This document shows, piece by piece, positions 16,152-25,093 of a stretch of DNA of 64,000 nucleotides. The stretch is from an uncultured Treponema sp. Its GTDB lineage: Bacteria > Spirochaetota > Spirochaetia > Treponematales > Treponemataceae. The notes beneath the pieces were generated by a model. The model ran no database searches, had not been told where the DNA came from, and saw nothing but the letters and a program-made list of their open reading frames with translations. Location of the stretch: the NCBI GenBank assembly GCA_946186185.1, contig CAMHMJ010000002.1:1-64000 (forward strand), read 5' to 3'. Position 1 is the first letter of the stretch. Each line of letters starts with the position of its first letter. Made by a program: the position numbers and the translations under genes.

Positions 16152-16166
16152 TAAAATCAGTATAAT
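16138..16166 (+). promoter_or_regulatory. Promoter of smc
   Basis: TTGAAA (16138-16143), a 17-bp spacer and a perfect TATAAT (16161-16166) overlap the end of the upstream membrane-protein gene. The leader would be about 23 nt and contains GGGGT before the GTG start. Confidence 0.75.
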
Positions 16167-16195
16167 TATAAGACATTTTAAATGGGGTATTGTCC

Positions 16196-19100
16196 GTGTT
16201 TCTAAAAAGTCTTGATATATTTGGTTTTAAATCTTTTGCCGACAGAACACACATTGATTTTGCAGACGGTATTACCGCTCTTTTAGGTCCAAACGGATGT
16301 GGAAAGAGTAACGTAGTAGACGCAATCAAGTGGGTTTTAGCAGAAAATAAGGCAAAAAATCTTCGTGCAGCAGAAAAGACGGACGTAATTTTTAACGGAA
16401 CTGAACGCCGTGCTCCATTGAATGTGGCGGAAGTTACCCTTACCATGAGTAACGAAACCGGTCTTTTACCTCTTGAAGAATCAGAAATCGCAATCAAACG
16501 CCGTCTTTACCGTTCCGGTGAAAACGAATACTTTATCAATAACCGCCCTGTTGGTGCCAGAGAAGTTGTAAAGCTCTTCATGGATACCGGTGTAGGAAAA
16601 TCCTCATACTCAATTATGGAGCAGGGACAGGTAAGTCAGATTCTTTCCAGTAAACCTGAAGACCGACGTTACATTTTTGAAGAAGCAGCCGGAATCAGCC
16701 GCTCAAAGGCAGAATGTGCAATTGCAGAGCGGGAACTTGAACAGACCCGCCGCAATATGCAGCAGATTGAAATTGCCATGGCGGAAATTAAGCGCAATTA
16801 CGACAGCTTAAAGCTTCAGGCAGAAAAAACAAGCAAGTACCGCGGCTTAAAAGATGAAGTATTTGAGCTGGAACTGGATATTACTCTCTTAAAATTAAAG
16901 GGCTTTGTAACGGACAAGGTTCGTCACGAAAACGAATTAAAGGAAGTTACCGAAAAGCGTGATGCTGTCCGCGCAGAAATTGAAGAAATAAACAACACCA
17001 TTTCCGAAAATCTCGACAAAGTAAAGGAGATGCAGGAAAAGGTTTATTCCATGCAGGCAGAGCTTGTGGGAATCGGACAGGCCAGAAACGGCAAGCTTGA
17101 AATGGTGAACAACCTGAATTCTCATGCCCGTGAATTGAAGGCAAAAATTTCCACTCTTGAGGTACGACTTTCTTCCATTCAGGAAAATATCGAAAATATT
17201 CAGGAAGAAATTGACGAGCAGGAAGCGGAACTTCATCAGAAAGAAAAGCAGATTGCAGAATTTGATAGAAATATCACTGAATTTCAGGGAAATATTCAGA
17301 CTGCTTCCATTCAGATAACGGATAATGACAAAAAAGCGGATTCCAACAGGCTTCAGATTGCTGAACTGGAAAACCAGCGCAAAGAGCTTCAGAAGGAGCT
17401 TACTTCCATCACGGAAGATATCGTTGGAATGCTGGATTCAAAGCTGAAGGACCGGGGCTTTTCTGACAAGGTGCTTTCAGAGGCCAAGGACAGCGTTAAG
17501 GAAAGCATTGAAAAGCTGAGGATTTTTGCAAACGGAAGAAAGGATGTATTCCGGGATTTTGCTTCTTCATCTCATTCAAATGAGGATTTCGTTCGCACTG
17601 TAGGTGAGGCGGCAGATGCCTTTGAAGAGGCTTCTTCCCTGATTTCAGAAATCGAAAAAGCATTTAATTCCTACGATGAAGCAAGTCCGGCCTTCATCGT
17701 AGAGTTTTTGAGTCCTGAAGGAATCATGACAAAAAAGCGTGAAATTGATGGACGAATTCAGGAAAATCACGCTCAGATTGACGCATTAAATAAAGAAATA
17801 GAAGATTTACGCAACCAGAATACAGAGCTTGCTTCAAAAATTGATGAATACAAGGAAACCTGTAACCGTCTTCGGGTAAACAAGGCTCAGCTTGAAACTC
17901 AGATTCAGGCTTCCATGCAGCAGGCTAGTCTTTTACGACGAAACCTTGTAAATGAACAGAATACTCTTCGTCAGGTTGAAGAAGACCTTGCCCTTGAGCA
18001 GAAAAAATCTGAAGAGATGAACGACCAGATTATTGAGGTTCAGGAGGAGCTTTCAGAACTTGAATACAAGGGGCAGAAGCTTGCGGATGAACTTAAAGAA
18101 CTGGACGAAAAAATAGCCCAGAACAATTCCAATGTTTCCGGAAAAAAAGACCGGCTCTTAAAAAAGCAGGAAGAGCAGAACAGATATCAGGCTCAGTTTG
18201 AACGATTAACCTTGAGCCTGAACTCAAGCGATACTGAAATCCGCAATATCAAGCAGAACTTCCAGGAGCAGCATTCCCGGGATCTGATGGAATTTGAAGA
18301 GCGGATGTATAAGATTACAAAGCCGGTTGCAGAACTTCGGGAAAAGCTTACCACAGCCCGGGAAGGTCTCCGTGCTTTGGGTTCTGTAAACCTTATGGCT
18401 GTTGAAGAGTTCAATGAAATCAAGGACAGATACGAGCGCCAGAAGGAAAACTACGACGATACTCAGAAATCTCTGGATAACCTTATCCGCGTAAGTGAAG
18501 AAATCAAGTCTAAGTCTTCAGAAATGTTCCTTGAGACTTATAATAAAATTAAAAAGAACTTCCATAATATGTTCCGCCGCCTTTTCAATGGTGGACGGGC
18601 AGAGCTTCGGCTTGAAGATCCGATGAATGTTCTTACAAGCGGTATTGAAATTCTGGCTCAGCCGCCGGGAAAGAAACTTGAAAACATTGCGCTCCTTTCC
18701 GGTGGTGAAAAGACCATGACCGCCGTTGCGCTTCTGTTTGCAACATATCAGGTTCGGCCAAGTCCTTTCTGTCTTCTGGACGAGATTGACGCGGCTCTTG
18801 ATGACAAGAACGTTTCCAGCTTTGTAACAACTCTTGAAAGCTTTGCAAACGTTTCTCAGTACATTGTAATTACTCACAACAAGAAAACCGTTATGGGTGC
18901 AAGCACAATGCTTGGTATTACAATGGAAGAGTCCGGTATCAGTAAGATTATTGCTCTCCGCCTTGATGAAGATGTCCGGATTGGCGCTAAAATCGACCGT
19001 GCTGAGGATGACTTTGTTGAGGAAGACGTTGAGGTTGATGAAGGAGCATACATTCCGCCTCGTCCTCCAAAGCGAATCTACAATCCGGATGGTACCATTA

Positions 19101-19291
19101 CGGATCCGGAGATTGAGCGCGTAAAGAAAGAGGAAGAGGAGCGCCGGAAGGAAGAACAGCGTCTTCTGAAAGAAGCCAAGAAACAGGCTGAAGCCGAGGA
19201 AAAGGCTGAAGAAGAGCTTAAATCCGGCGGTGAAAATACAGGCGAGGGAGAAGGAACTGATGCTTCTTCCGAAACAGAAGGCACAGTCTAA
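16196..19291 (+). CDS. smc: Chromosome segregation ATPase SMC, non-canonical middle
   Basis: SMC-type ATPase for chromosome compaction. The N-terminal head has FLKSLDIFGFKSFADRTHID, Walker A GPNGCGKSNVVDAI and EQGQVSQILSSKPEDRR. Long coiled coils follow. The C-terminal head holds the signature LLSGGEKTMTA and Walker B PFCLLDEIDAALDD. A conventional GTG start at 16196 (8 nt after GGGGT) gives the usual SMC N-terminus, in preference to a TTG two codons earlier. At about 1031 residues it is shorter than the usual 1150-1200. Where the hinge should be (about residues 380-500) I see no Gly-rich hinge motif. It also carries a charged Glu/Lys tail after the head (about the last 90 residues). Confidence 0.93.
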   Translation: MFLKSLDIFGFKSFADRTHIDFADGITALLGPNGCGKSNVVDAIKWVLAENKAKNLRAAEKTDVIFNGTERRAPLNVAEVTLTMSNETGLLPLEESEIAIKRRLYRSGENEYFINNRPVGAREVVKLFMDTGVGKSSYSIMEQGQVSQILSSKPEDRRYIFEEAAGISRSKAECAIAERELEQTRRNMQQIEIAMAEIKRNYDSLKLQAEKTSKYRGLKDEVFELELDITLLKLKGFVTDKVRHENELKEVTEKRDAVRAEIEEINNTISENLDKVKEMQEKVYSMQAELVGIGQARNGKLEMVNNLNSHARELKAKISTLEVRLSSIQENIENIQEEIDEQEAELHQKEKQIAEFDRNITEFQGNIQTASIQITDNDKKADSNRLQIAELENQRKELQKELTSITEDIVGMLDSKLKDRGFSDKVLSEAKDSVKESIEKLRIFANGRKDVFRDFASSSHSNEDFVRTVGEAADAFEEASSLISEIEKAFNSYDEASPAFIVEFLSPEGIMTKKREIDGRIQENHAQIDALNKEIEDLRNQNTELASKIDEYKETCNRLRVNKAQLETQIQASMQQASLLRRNLVNEQNTLRQVEEDLALEQKKSEEMNDQIIEVQEELSELEYKGQKLADELKELDEKIAQNNSNVSGKKDRLLKKQEEQNRYQAQFERLTLSLNSSDTEIRNIKQNFQEQHSRDLMEFEERMYKITKPVAELREKLTTAREGLRALGSVNLMAVEEFNEIKDRYERQKENYDDTQKSLDNLIRVSEEIKSKSSEMFLETYNKIKKNFHNMFRRLFNGGRAELRLEDPMNVLTSGIEILAQPPGKKLENIALLSGGEKTMTAVALLFATYQVRPSPFCLLDEIDAALDDKNVSSFVTTLESFANVSQYIVITHNKKTVMGASTMLGITMEESGISKIIALRLDEDVRIGAKIDRAEDDFVEEDVEVDEGAYIPPRPPKRIYNPDGTITDPEIERVKKEEEERRKEEQRLLKEAKKQAEAEEKAEEELKSGGENTGEGEGTDASSETEGTV

Positions 19292-19294
19292 GCG

Positions 19295-19663
19295 ATGATT
19301 GATATTGATACACTGGTCTTAAACTTAAAGGAGTTTTTCTCTGATACAACAAAGCGGATTGTTTTTATCTGCTCTCTTTTGCTGTTTATGACTCTTTGTG
19401 CGCTTTTTGTTTTGATTCTGGGCTTAAAAAAGCCTGAAAAAAAAGCCTCTTCTGCTGTAAGGACAATGGAGCTGGAAAAAACTCTTATGATTCCTTCAGG
19501 ACCTGAGGTTCCGGATGAATATATTACAAGCAGAAAAACTCCGGAAGCCTGGAGTGACAGTGACTGTGAACCCTGGTTTACAGTTCCGGGAAACAGTGAG
19601 ATAAAAAAATTGAGGGAAGTAAACTCAAAAATGGCTGATGATATTTTAGGGGCAGCGCCGTGA
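19295..19663 (+). CDS. Small single-pass membrane protein, unknown
   Basis: 122 residues with one transmembrane helix (about 21-43, IVFICSLLLFMTLCALFVLIL). A hydrophilic tail with PSGPEVPDEYITSRK and a conserved-looking WSDSDCEPWFTVPG segment follows. I do not recognise it. It begins 3 nt after smc, and its stop codon overlaps the next gene's GTG start by 4 nt, so all three are probably translated together. Confidence 0.75.
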   Translation: MIDIDTLVLNLKEFFSDTTKRIVFICSLLLFMTLCALFVLILGLKKPEKKASSAVRTMELEKTLMIPSGPEVPDEYITSRKTPEAWSDSDCEPWFTVPGNSEIKKLREVNSKMADDILGAAP

Positions 19664-21282
19664 AAAAGTTATTCTATCTGACTATTGTTTTTTCAGGTCT
19701 GATGTTGTTCTCCTGTGCTTCTACTCCAAAAAATATCGATAGGACAGATATTACTCAGACTGAAAATGAAAATATAAACGAAAACTCTGAAACTGAAGGT
19801 GAAACGCAGGCTGAAGGTCAGACTGAAGGGGAGGACGAAACTCAGTCTGAAGGTCAGAATGAAGGGGAGGAAGGCGAGTCTTCTGATGACGATATGACCG
19901 AAAAGGTTGAAGATGAAGAATTGCCGGAGCTTCCGCCGCTTCCTGATGAAGAAGACCAGGAAACTGAAAATCTTCCTGTAATTCCGGAAGAGCCTGATGT
20001 TCCTGTAGTTTCTGAAGAAAATGAAGAAAAAAACGGTTCCGGGGCAACCGGTTCAAAGAGTGGAGAAGCAGGGGACGGTGTAACAGTTACAGAGGGTGAC
20101 GGCACGGAAACCTCAGATTCTGATGAAAATGCCGGAAATGAAACTGGTCTTGAAAATCAGGACGAAAATTCAGAAGCCTCTGACGAGGATGGTTCTGGAA
20201 CAGAAGAAGACGTTGATGAAGAATCTGAGGAGGACAACGGCGACGAAGGTGACGGCGATTCAGATTTAGAAGCTGATGAAGATGAGGAAGCCGAAGAGGA
20301 AGAAGTAATCGTTCCTTCCAGAACCCTTGTTGTTCCTAAAAACCAGCTTATTGATATTACATATCCGGGAAAAGGCTGGATTTATCAGGGCTGCATCGAC
20401 GAAGAAGGTGAAGTTGATGTCAGAAACCGTTATTTTGTATTCAGCGGAAGAAGATTAGGCGGGGAAAACACAACCTTTACTCTCCGTTCACGAAATGCGG
20501 GAAAATATCTTCTGCATTTCTATAAAAATGATTCTCTTTCAGGAACCTATATTGATGATTATCTTTTGATTGAAGTAACCCAGACTGTTTCTCAGAATCA
20601 GAATCATGTAAAGGCTCCGGATTATGCTGTTTTAGTTCCTCCAAAACCGACTATTACGGCGGAAACCTTGAAACAGAAGAAAATTGAAGAGGAAAAGAAA
20701 AAACAGGAGGCTTCTGCCGACTCTGGAACTCAGAGCGAAGAAACTGATAAGCCTTTGAAGCGCTCTAATTCTTCAGGGAATGAATCCAGAATTGAAAACA
20801 TAAACTCTGCTTCAGAAAAAGAGGAAAATGACGGTTCTGCCTTAAAAACTGTTATTCAGGACAGCGATGAAAAAGCAGCTGAAGGTTCTTCATATTCGAA
20901 GGCAACTCAGGGAATTACTCAGAACCAGGATAATCTGAGCTTTGAGGGTGAAGAGGAACAGGAAGACGAGGATTCTCTTGTGGAGGAAATCAATTATTCT
21001 CCGGATGAGCTTTTAAAAGAAGCCAACAGTGCATATGATTCAAAAAAATACAGGGAAGCCCTTTCTCTGGTTGATAAATTCCTTGAAATTGCAGTAAGCC
21101 GGATTGATGAAGGCTTATTCCTTAAGGGAAAAACCCTTGAGACAAAGTCTCAGGTTCAGAATATAAAAGAAGCGGTGAGAATTTATGATCTTTTGCTGGA
21201 AAATTACCCTCAGAGTTTCCTGTGGGAAGACGCAAAAAAGCGCAGTATTTTCCTGAAAAGGTTTTACATTAATATCAGATAA
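19660..21282 (+). CDS. Acidic TPR-containing lipoprotein
   Basis: A 540-residue lipoprotein; the signal peptide ends in LMLFSC with the lipidated Cys at residue 19. Residues about 25-220 are an extremely Glu/Asp/Ser/Gly/Asn-rich region with imperfect repeats of the SEGQNEGE type. A compact beta-rich domain (about 225-310, around TLVVPKNQLIDITYPGKGWIYQGC), another charged linker, and a TPR-like C-terminus (YREALSLVDKFLEIA, AVRIYDLLLENYP) follow. This tail resembles YbgF/BamD-type TPR segments. It is probably periplasmic or outer-membrane attached; its function is unknown. The GTG start overlaps the upstream stop. Confidence 0.8.
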   Translation: MKKLFYLTIVFSGLMLFSCASTPKNIDRTDITQTENENINENSETEGETQAEGQTEGEDETQSEGQNEGEEGESSDDDMTEKVEDEELPELPPLPDEEDQETENLPVIPEEPDVPVVSEENEEKNGSGATGSKSGEAGDGVTVTEGDGTETSDSDENAGNETGLENQDENSEASDEDGSGTEEDVDEESEEDNGDEGDGDSDLEADEDEEAEEEEVIVPSRTLVVPKNQLIDITYPGKGWIYQGCIDEEGEVDVRNRYFVFSGRRLGGENTTFTLRSRNAGKYLLHFYKNDSLSGTYIDDYLLIEVTQTVSQNQNHVKAPDYAVLVPPKPTITAETLKQKKIEEEKKKQEASADSGTQSEETDKPLKRSNSSGNESRIENINSASEKEENDGSALKTVIQDSDEKAAEGSSYSKATQGITQNQDNLSFEGEEEQEDEDSLVEEINYSPDELLKEANSAYDSKKYREALSLVDKFLEIAVSRIDEGLFLKGKTLETKSQVQNIKEAVRIYDLLLENYPQSFLWEDAKKRSIFLKRFYINIR

Positions 21283-21296
21283 AAATTGGAGGATAT

Positions 21297-21911
21297 ATGA
21301 AAAAACAATTAAAAATCTTTGCTCTGCTTTCACTTTCGCTTGTACTTATGTCATGTACAATTAACAAGCCTGAAGAAAAGCAGAAAACAATCACTGTTTG
21401 CGGAACAGCAAGCGTAACACTTCCTTCGGATATTCAGATTATTGAATTTACCGTGGGTACAAGCGGCTGGAGTGCAAAACAGATTGTTGCTGATAACGAT
21501 ACAATTACCCAGAGATTTATTAATGCTGTAAAAGAAGTTGGTGTAAGTGACGCAGATATTCAGACTACAAACTGCGTAATTACAAACCCGAATAATTATG
21601 AAGCCCGCAGAATGGTTTTTGTAACCGTTCGAAATCCAGGAATCGTTCCTGCAATCATTGACTGCAAAACCGGTCTCATAAAGCTTAAGGCAATCCGCTT
21701 TGAAACAGGGGACACCCAGAGTGAAATCCGCCGGGTTCGCTCTCTTGCAATTCAGAATGCACAGGATGCTGCTTCCCTTCTTGCTGGTGCCAGCGGTTCA
21801 AAGGTTGGAGAAGTTACCGGTATTGAAAGTGACGAAATTACTGAAACAAAAACTGATGATCATAAACTGGTTTTGACTTCAAAGGTTAAAGTTTCTTACG
21901 ATTTACAGTAG
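21297..21911 (+). CDS. SIMPL (DUF541) domain lipoprotein
   Basis: 204 residues with lipobox LVLMSC (Cys 20). The SIMPL/DUF541 fold shows KTITVCGTASVTLPSDIQIIEFTV at the start and a C-terminal AIQNAQDAASLLAGASGSKVGEVTGI segment. These periplasmic proteins resemble BP26/YggE and are linked loosely to stress; the mechanism is not established. A GGAGG site lies 7 nt before the ATG. It probably belongs to the smc-lipoprotein transcription unit, with serS following by 28 nt. Confidence 0.87.
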   Translation: MKKQLKIFALLSLSLVLMSCTINKPEEKQKTITVCGTASVTLPSDIQIIEFTVGTSGWSAKQIVADNDTITQRFINAVKEVGVSDADIQTTNCVITNPNNYEARRMVFVTVRNPGIVPAIIDCKTGLIKLKAIRFETGDTQSEIRRVRSLAIQNAQDAASLLAGASGSKVGEVTGIESDEITETKTDDHKLVLTSKVKVSYDLQ

Positions 21912-21939
21912 AATATATTAAGGAAAACAGGAGAAATCT

Positions 21940-23232
21940 ATGCTTGATTATAAATTTATTAAAGATAACCTTGCGGCTGTAAAGAAAAATATCATCGACC
22001 GCAATATGGATCCGGAAAGAGCAAACGCTGACAAAGTTGTAGAACTTTACGACAAAAGAACCAGCCTTGTTACAAAGCAGCAGGAGCTTCAGACAAAGCG
22101 AAACGAAAACGCTAAGGCAATGAAGCAGAAGCTTGATGATTCAAAACGGGCTGAACTCATTGAAGCCGGTAAAAAAATCAAGGAAGAAGTAGCCGTAGTT
22201 GATAAGGAACTTGCTGACATTGAAGTTCAGCTTGATGAAGCTGCCCGTGCAATTCCAAACATGATTCACCCGGAAGCTCCAATCGGTAAGCTTGATACAG
22301 AAAACCTTGAAGTAAAAAAGGTTGGAACTCCACGCAAATTCGACTTTGAACCAAAAGACCATGTTCAGATTGCTGAAGAACTTGATCTTCTTGATTTTGA
22401 CCGCGGAACTAAGGTTTCAGGTCCTAAATTCTACTACCTCAAAAACGAAGCCGTTTTCCTTGAACAGGCTTTGATTCAGTACGCTTTGAACACTCTCCGA
22501 AAGCACGGATTTGAACTTTTCATCACTCCTGATGTTGCCCGGGAAGAAATTCTTAAGGGAATCGGATTTAATCCCCGCGGAAACGAATCTAATGTTTACG
22601 CCATCGAAGAAGAAGGAACCTGTCTTGTTGCAACTGCAGAAATTACTCTTGGCGGCTACCATTCAGGTGAAATCCTCGACAAGGCAAAGCTTCCGCTTTT
22701 ATACGGCGGACTTTCACATTGTTTCCGCCGGGAAGCAGGAGCTGCCGGTCAGTTCTCAAAGGGACTTTACCGCGTTCACCAGTTTGACAAGGTAGAAATG
22801 TTCGTTTACTCAACTCCAGAGCAGTCTGACGAACTTCACCACAAGCTTCGTGAAATCGAAGAAGAAATCTTTACCGGTCTTGGACTTCCTTTCCATGTTG
22901 TAGACACCTGTTCCGGCGACCTGGGTGCACCTGCTTACCGCAAGTGGGACCTTGAAGCATGGATGCCAGGACGAAACGGCGGAGAATACGGCGAAGTAAC
23001 TTCAACTTCTAACTGTACCGACTACCAGGCTCGCCGCCTTAATATCAAATACAAGGATGACGACGGAAAAAACAAGTATGTTCACACTCTGAACGGAACT
23101 GCAATTGCCGTAGGCCGAGCAATGCTCGCAATCCTTGAAAACTACCAGAATGCCGACGGTTCGGTAACAATTCCACCGGTCCTTGTCCCATTCTGCGGCT
23201 TTGACAAGATTGTACCTAAATCTAAGAAATAG
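21940..23232 (+). CDS. serS: Seryl-tRNA synthetase
   Basis: A 430-residue class II synthetase. The N-terminal antiparallel coiled coil (about residues 28-105) recognises the long variable arm of tRNA-Ser, two of which are encoded at the window start. The core shows TAEITLGGYHSGEIL, motif 2 FRREAGAAGQFSKGLYRVHQF, and motif 3 NGTAIAVGRAMLAILENYQ. CAGGAG lies about 6 nt before the ATG. All catalytic motifs are intact. Confidence 0.98.
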   Translation: MLDYKFIKDNLAAVKKNIIDRNMDPERANADKVVELYDKRTSLVTKQQELQTKRNENAKAMKQKLDDSKRAELIEAGKKIKEEVAVVDKELADIEVQLDEAARAIPNMIHPEAPIGKLDTENLEVKKVGTPRKFDFEPKDHVQIAEELDLLDFDRGTKVSGPKFYYLKNEAVFLEQALIQYALNTLRKHGFELFITPDVAREEILKGIGFNPRGNESNVYAIEEEGTCLVATAEITLGGYHSGEILDKAKLPLLYGGLSHCFRREAGAAGQFSKGLYRVHQFDKVEMFVYSTPEQSDELHHKLREIEEEIFTGLGLPFHVVDTCSGDLGAPAYRKWDLEAWMPGRNGGEYGEVTSTSNCTDYQARRLNIKYKDDDGKNKYVHTLNGTAIAVGRAMLAILENYQNADGSVTIPPVLVPFCGFDKIVPKSKK

Positions 23233-23233
23233 G

Positions 23234-23298
23234 TTGAATGATATATATATAATCTTATTTTCGATTTTGAAGTAGAGTTTATAATATCTATCATTCAA
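23234..23298. repeat. 10-bp inverted repeat around the promoter region of the 23323 gene
   Basis: TTGAATGATA (23234-23243) and TATCATTCAA (23289-23298) are exact inverted repeats separated by 45 AT-rich bases. They fill the gap between serS and the AI-2E family gene. They could be a weak terminator or a binding site. Confidence 0.45.
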
Positions 23299-23322
23299 AC
23301 TTTTATTAATCGGAGGTCTACG

Positions 23323-24444
23323 ATGAAAAAGGATTATTCCAGGCAGATTTTTTACCTTTTGTTGCTTTTTGCAATCGTCCTTTTGGGAGTACTTGGAAAA
23401 ATTCTTTCTTCCGTGGTCCTTCCGGTTATGGTAAGTTTTCTTTTTTCCTTTGTTTTTTATCCAATCGTAAAAAAATTAAACCAGAAATTCCATGTGCCCT
23501 GGGTTTTAGGAACCATTCTTATGGTTCTGCTTCTCCTGGTTGTTTTCACCCTGATTTCAACCTTTGTAGCAACCAGTATTACGGCATTTCTTTCCCAGTA
23601 TTCAAAATACGAAAACAAATTTCTTTCGATTTACAAGCTTTTTGCTGATACTTTCAACGTTCAGTTCTACGACGACAAAAACTTTGTGGAAAATATCTGG
23701 AGCCAGTTAAAAATTCGGGAAATGCTCCAGGAGCTGGCACTTTCACTTTCCGGAAATATTTTTAATTTTGCAAGAGCCTTTGGAATGACACTTTTGTTTA
23801 CGGTGTTCCTTTTAATTGAGCTTAAAAGCGCCCGGGGAAAAATCGACGTAATGTTCCAGGAAAAGCGGCAGGGACGGGTAATGGCCATGATTAAGAAGAC
23901 CATCGCCGATACAGCCCGCTTCCTTTCCATAAAATTCGTAATTTCCTTTGCCACCGGCGTTCTTGTGTACTTCATGTGTCTTGCAGTGCGGCTGGACTTT
24001 GCTCCAATGTGGGCCTTCCTTGCCTTTGTGCTAAACTTTATTCCCACCTTCGGTTCAATTTTTTCAGTCCTCATGATGACGCTTTTTGCTCTCCTTCAGT
24101 TCTACCCGAGCCCGGTACGGATAATTCTTGTTCTTGTAATAACCCTTTTAATCAATTTTGTACTTGGAAATATCGTTGAGCCGAGGGTTGAAGGCAAGAA
24201 CCTTGGGGTTTCCCCATTTATCATCCTGGTAGGACTTACTTTCTGGGGCTGGATGTGGGGCTTTATCGGAATGATTATCTGCGTTCCACTGATGGTAATT
24301 ATAAAAATCGCCTGCGAAAACGTGGAATTCCTTCATCCGGTGGCAATCTTAATCGGAAACCGTCCGGAAGATACCCTTCAGGAGCTTCAGTCTGATGAGG
24401 AAGATGAAGAAACGGACAAAACTGAAGGCGAGTCCGAGATATAA
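23323..24444 (+). CDS. AI-2E family transporter (PerM/YdiK-like)
   Basis: A 373-residue inner-membrane protein with about eight helices. The family core is seen as FIPTFGSIFSVLMMTLFALLQF and GNIVEPRVEGKNLGVSPFIILVGLTFWGWMWG. The family includes TqsA but most members have unproven substrates (autoinducer, Na+ or others). The C-terminal tail is short and acidic (SDEEDEETDKTEGESE). CGGAGG lies 9 nt before the ATG. It converges with the exonuclease gene. Confidence 0.9.
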   Translation: MKKDYSRQIFYLLLLFAIVLLGVLGKILSSVVLPVMVSFLFSFVFYPIVKKLNQKFHVPWVLGTILMVLLLLVVFTLISTFVATSITAFLSQYSKYENKFLSIYKLFADTFNVQFYDDKNFVENIWSQLKIREMLQELALSLSGNIFNFARAFGMTLLFTVFLLIELKSARGKIDVMFQEKRQGRVMAMIKKTIADTARFLSIKFVISFATGVLVYFMCLAVRLDFAPMWAFLAFVLNFIPTFGSIFSVLMMTLFALLQFYPSPVRIILVLVITLLINFVLGNIVEPRVEGKNLGVSPFIILVGLTFWGWMWGFIGMIICVPLMVIIKIACENVEFLHPVAILIGNRPEDTLQELQSDEEDEETDKTEGESEI

Positions 24445-24511
24445 TTTTCGGATAGATACTGTGCATAGTGTCCGTCAGTAATTTTATTTGAGAAATAATT
24501 CTACGGACTTT

Positions 24512-25093
24512 CTAGATTTTCTGTCTGTCTGCGGTGTGTTTAATAAGTGAAAGAAAAATATTTCCGCAGACTTCAGCATCGTCGTAGGCTCGGTGTGCTT
24601 CTTTTATTTGTATGCCAAGTCTTTCTGCCATTATTTCCTGGTTGAATTTCTGCTCTTCGGGAAAGGCCCAGCGGGAAAAACGCAGGTTATCTATGACCTG
24701 GTTTTCCGGATAGGTAAAGCCGTTTAACTCGCATTCATGCTTTAAAAAACGTAAATCAAACTGAACATTGTGTCCAATAATTATGGAGTCCGCTAAAAAT
24801 GGAAGAAATTCCTTTAACACGTCTTTTATATGGGGCATTCCCTGAACCATATCATTACTGATTCCTGTCAGATCTGTAATTTTCCATGGAATGCTTTTTT
24901 GCGGGTTTATTAGTGTGTTGTATTTTGAGATTATACCGTGACGGTTAAATTTAACTGCCCCTATTTCAATAATAGTGGCAGTTAAAGGAGATAAGCCGGT
25001 TGTTTCGGTATCGAATGCAACAAATGTTCCGCCTGATTCAAGCAGGCGAAACATCCGTCTGTAATCAACAAGAAATTTATTTTCCAGCTGCAT
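24512..25093 (-). CDS. DnaQ-like 3'-5' exonuclease
   Basis: 193 residues of DEDDh type. ExoI is FVAFDTETTGLSPLTATIIEIG (about 24-45), ExoII is IIGHNVQFDLRFLKHE, and ExoIII is AHRAYDDAEVCGN. It could be the proofreading epsilon subunit of DNA polymerase III or a stand-alone exonuclease. Its start overlaps the phosphohexomutase stop by 17 nt, so the two are probably co-translated although functionally unrelated. Confidence 0.88.
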   Translation of the reverse strand: MQLENKFLVDYRRMFRLLESGGTFVAFDTETTGLSPLTATIIEIGAVKFNRHGIISKYNTLINPQKSIPWKITDLTGISNDMVQGMPHIKDVLKEFLPFLADSIIIGHNVQFDLRFLKHECELNGFTYPENQVIDNLRFSRWAFPEEQKFNQEIMAERLGIQIKEAHRAYDDAEVCGNIFLSLIKHTADRQKI

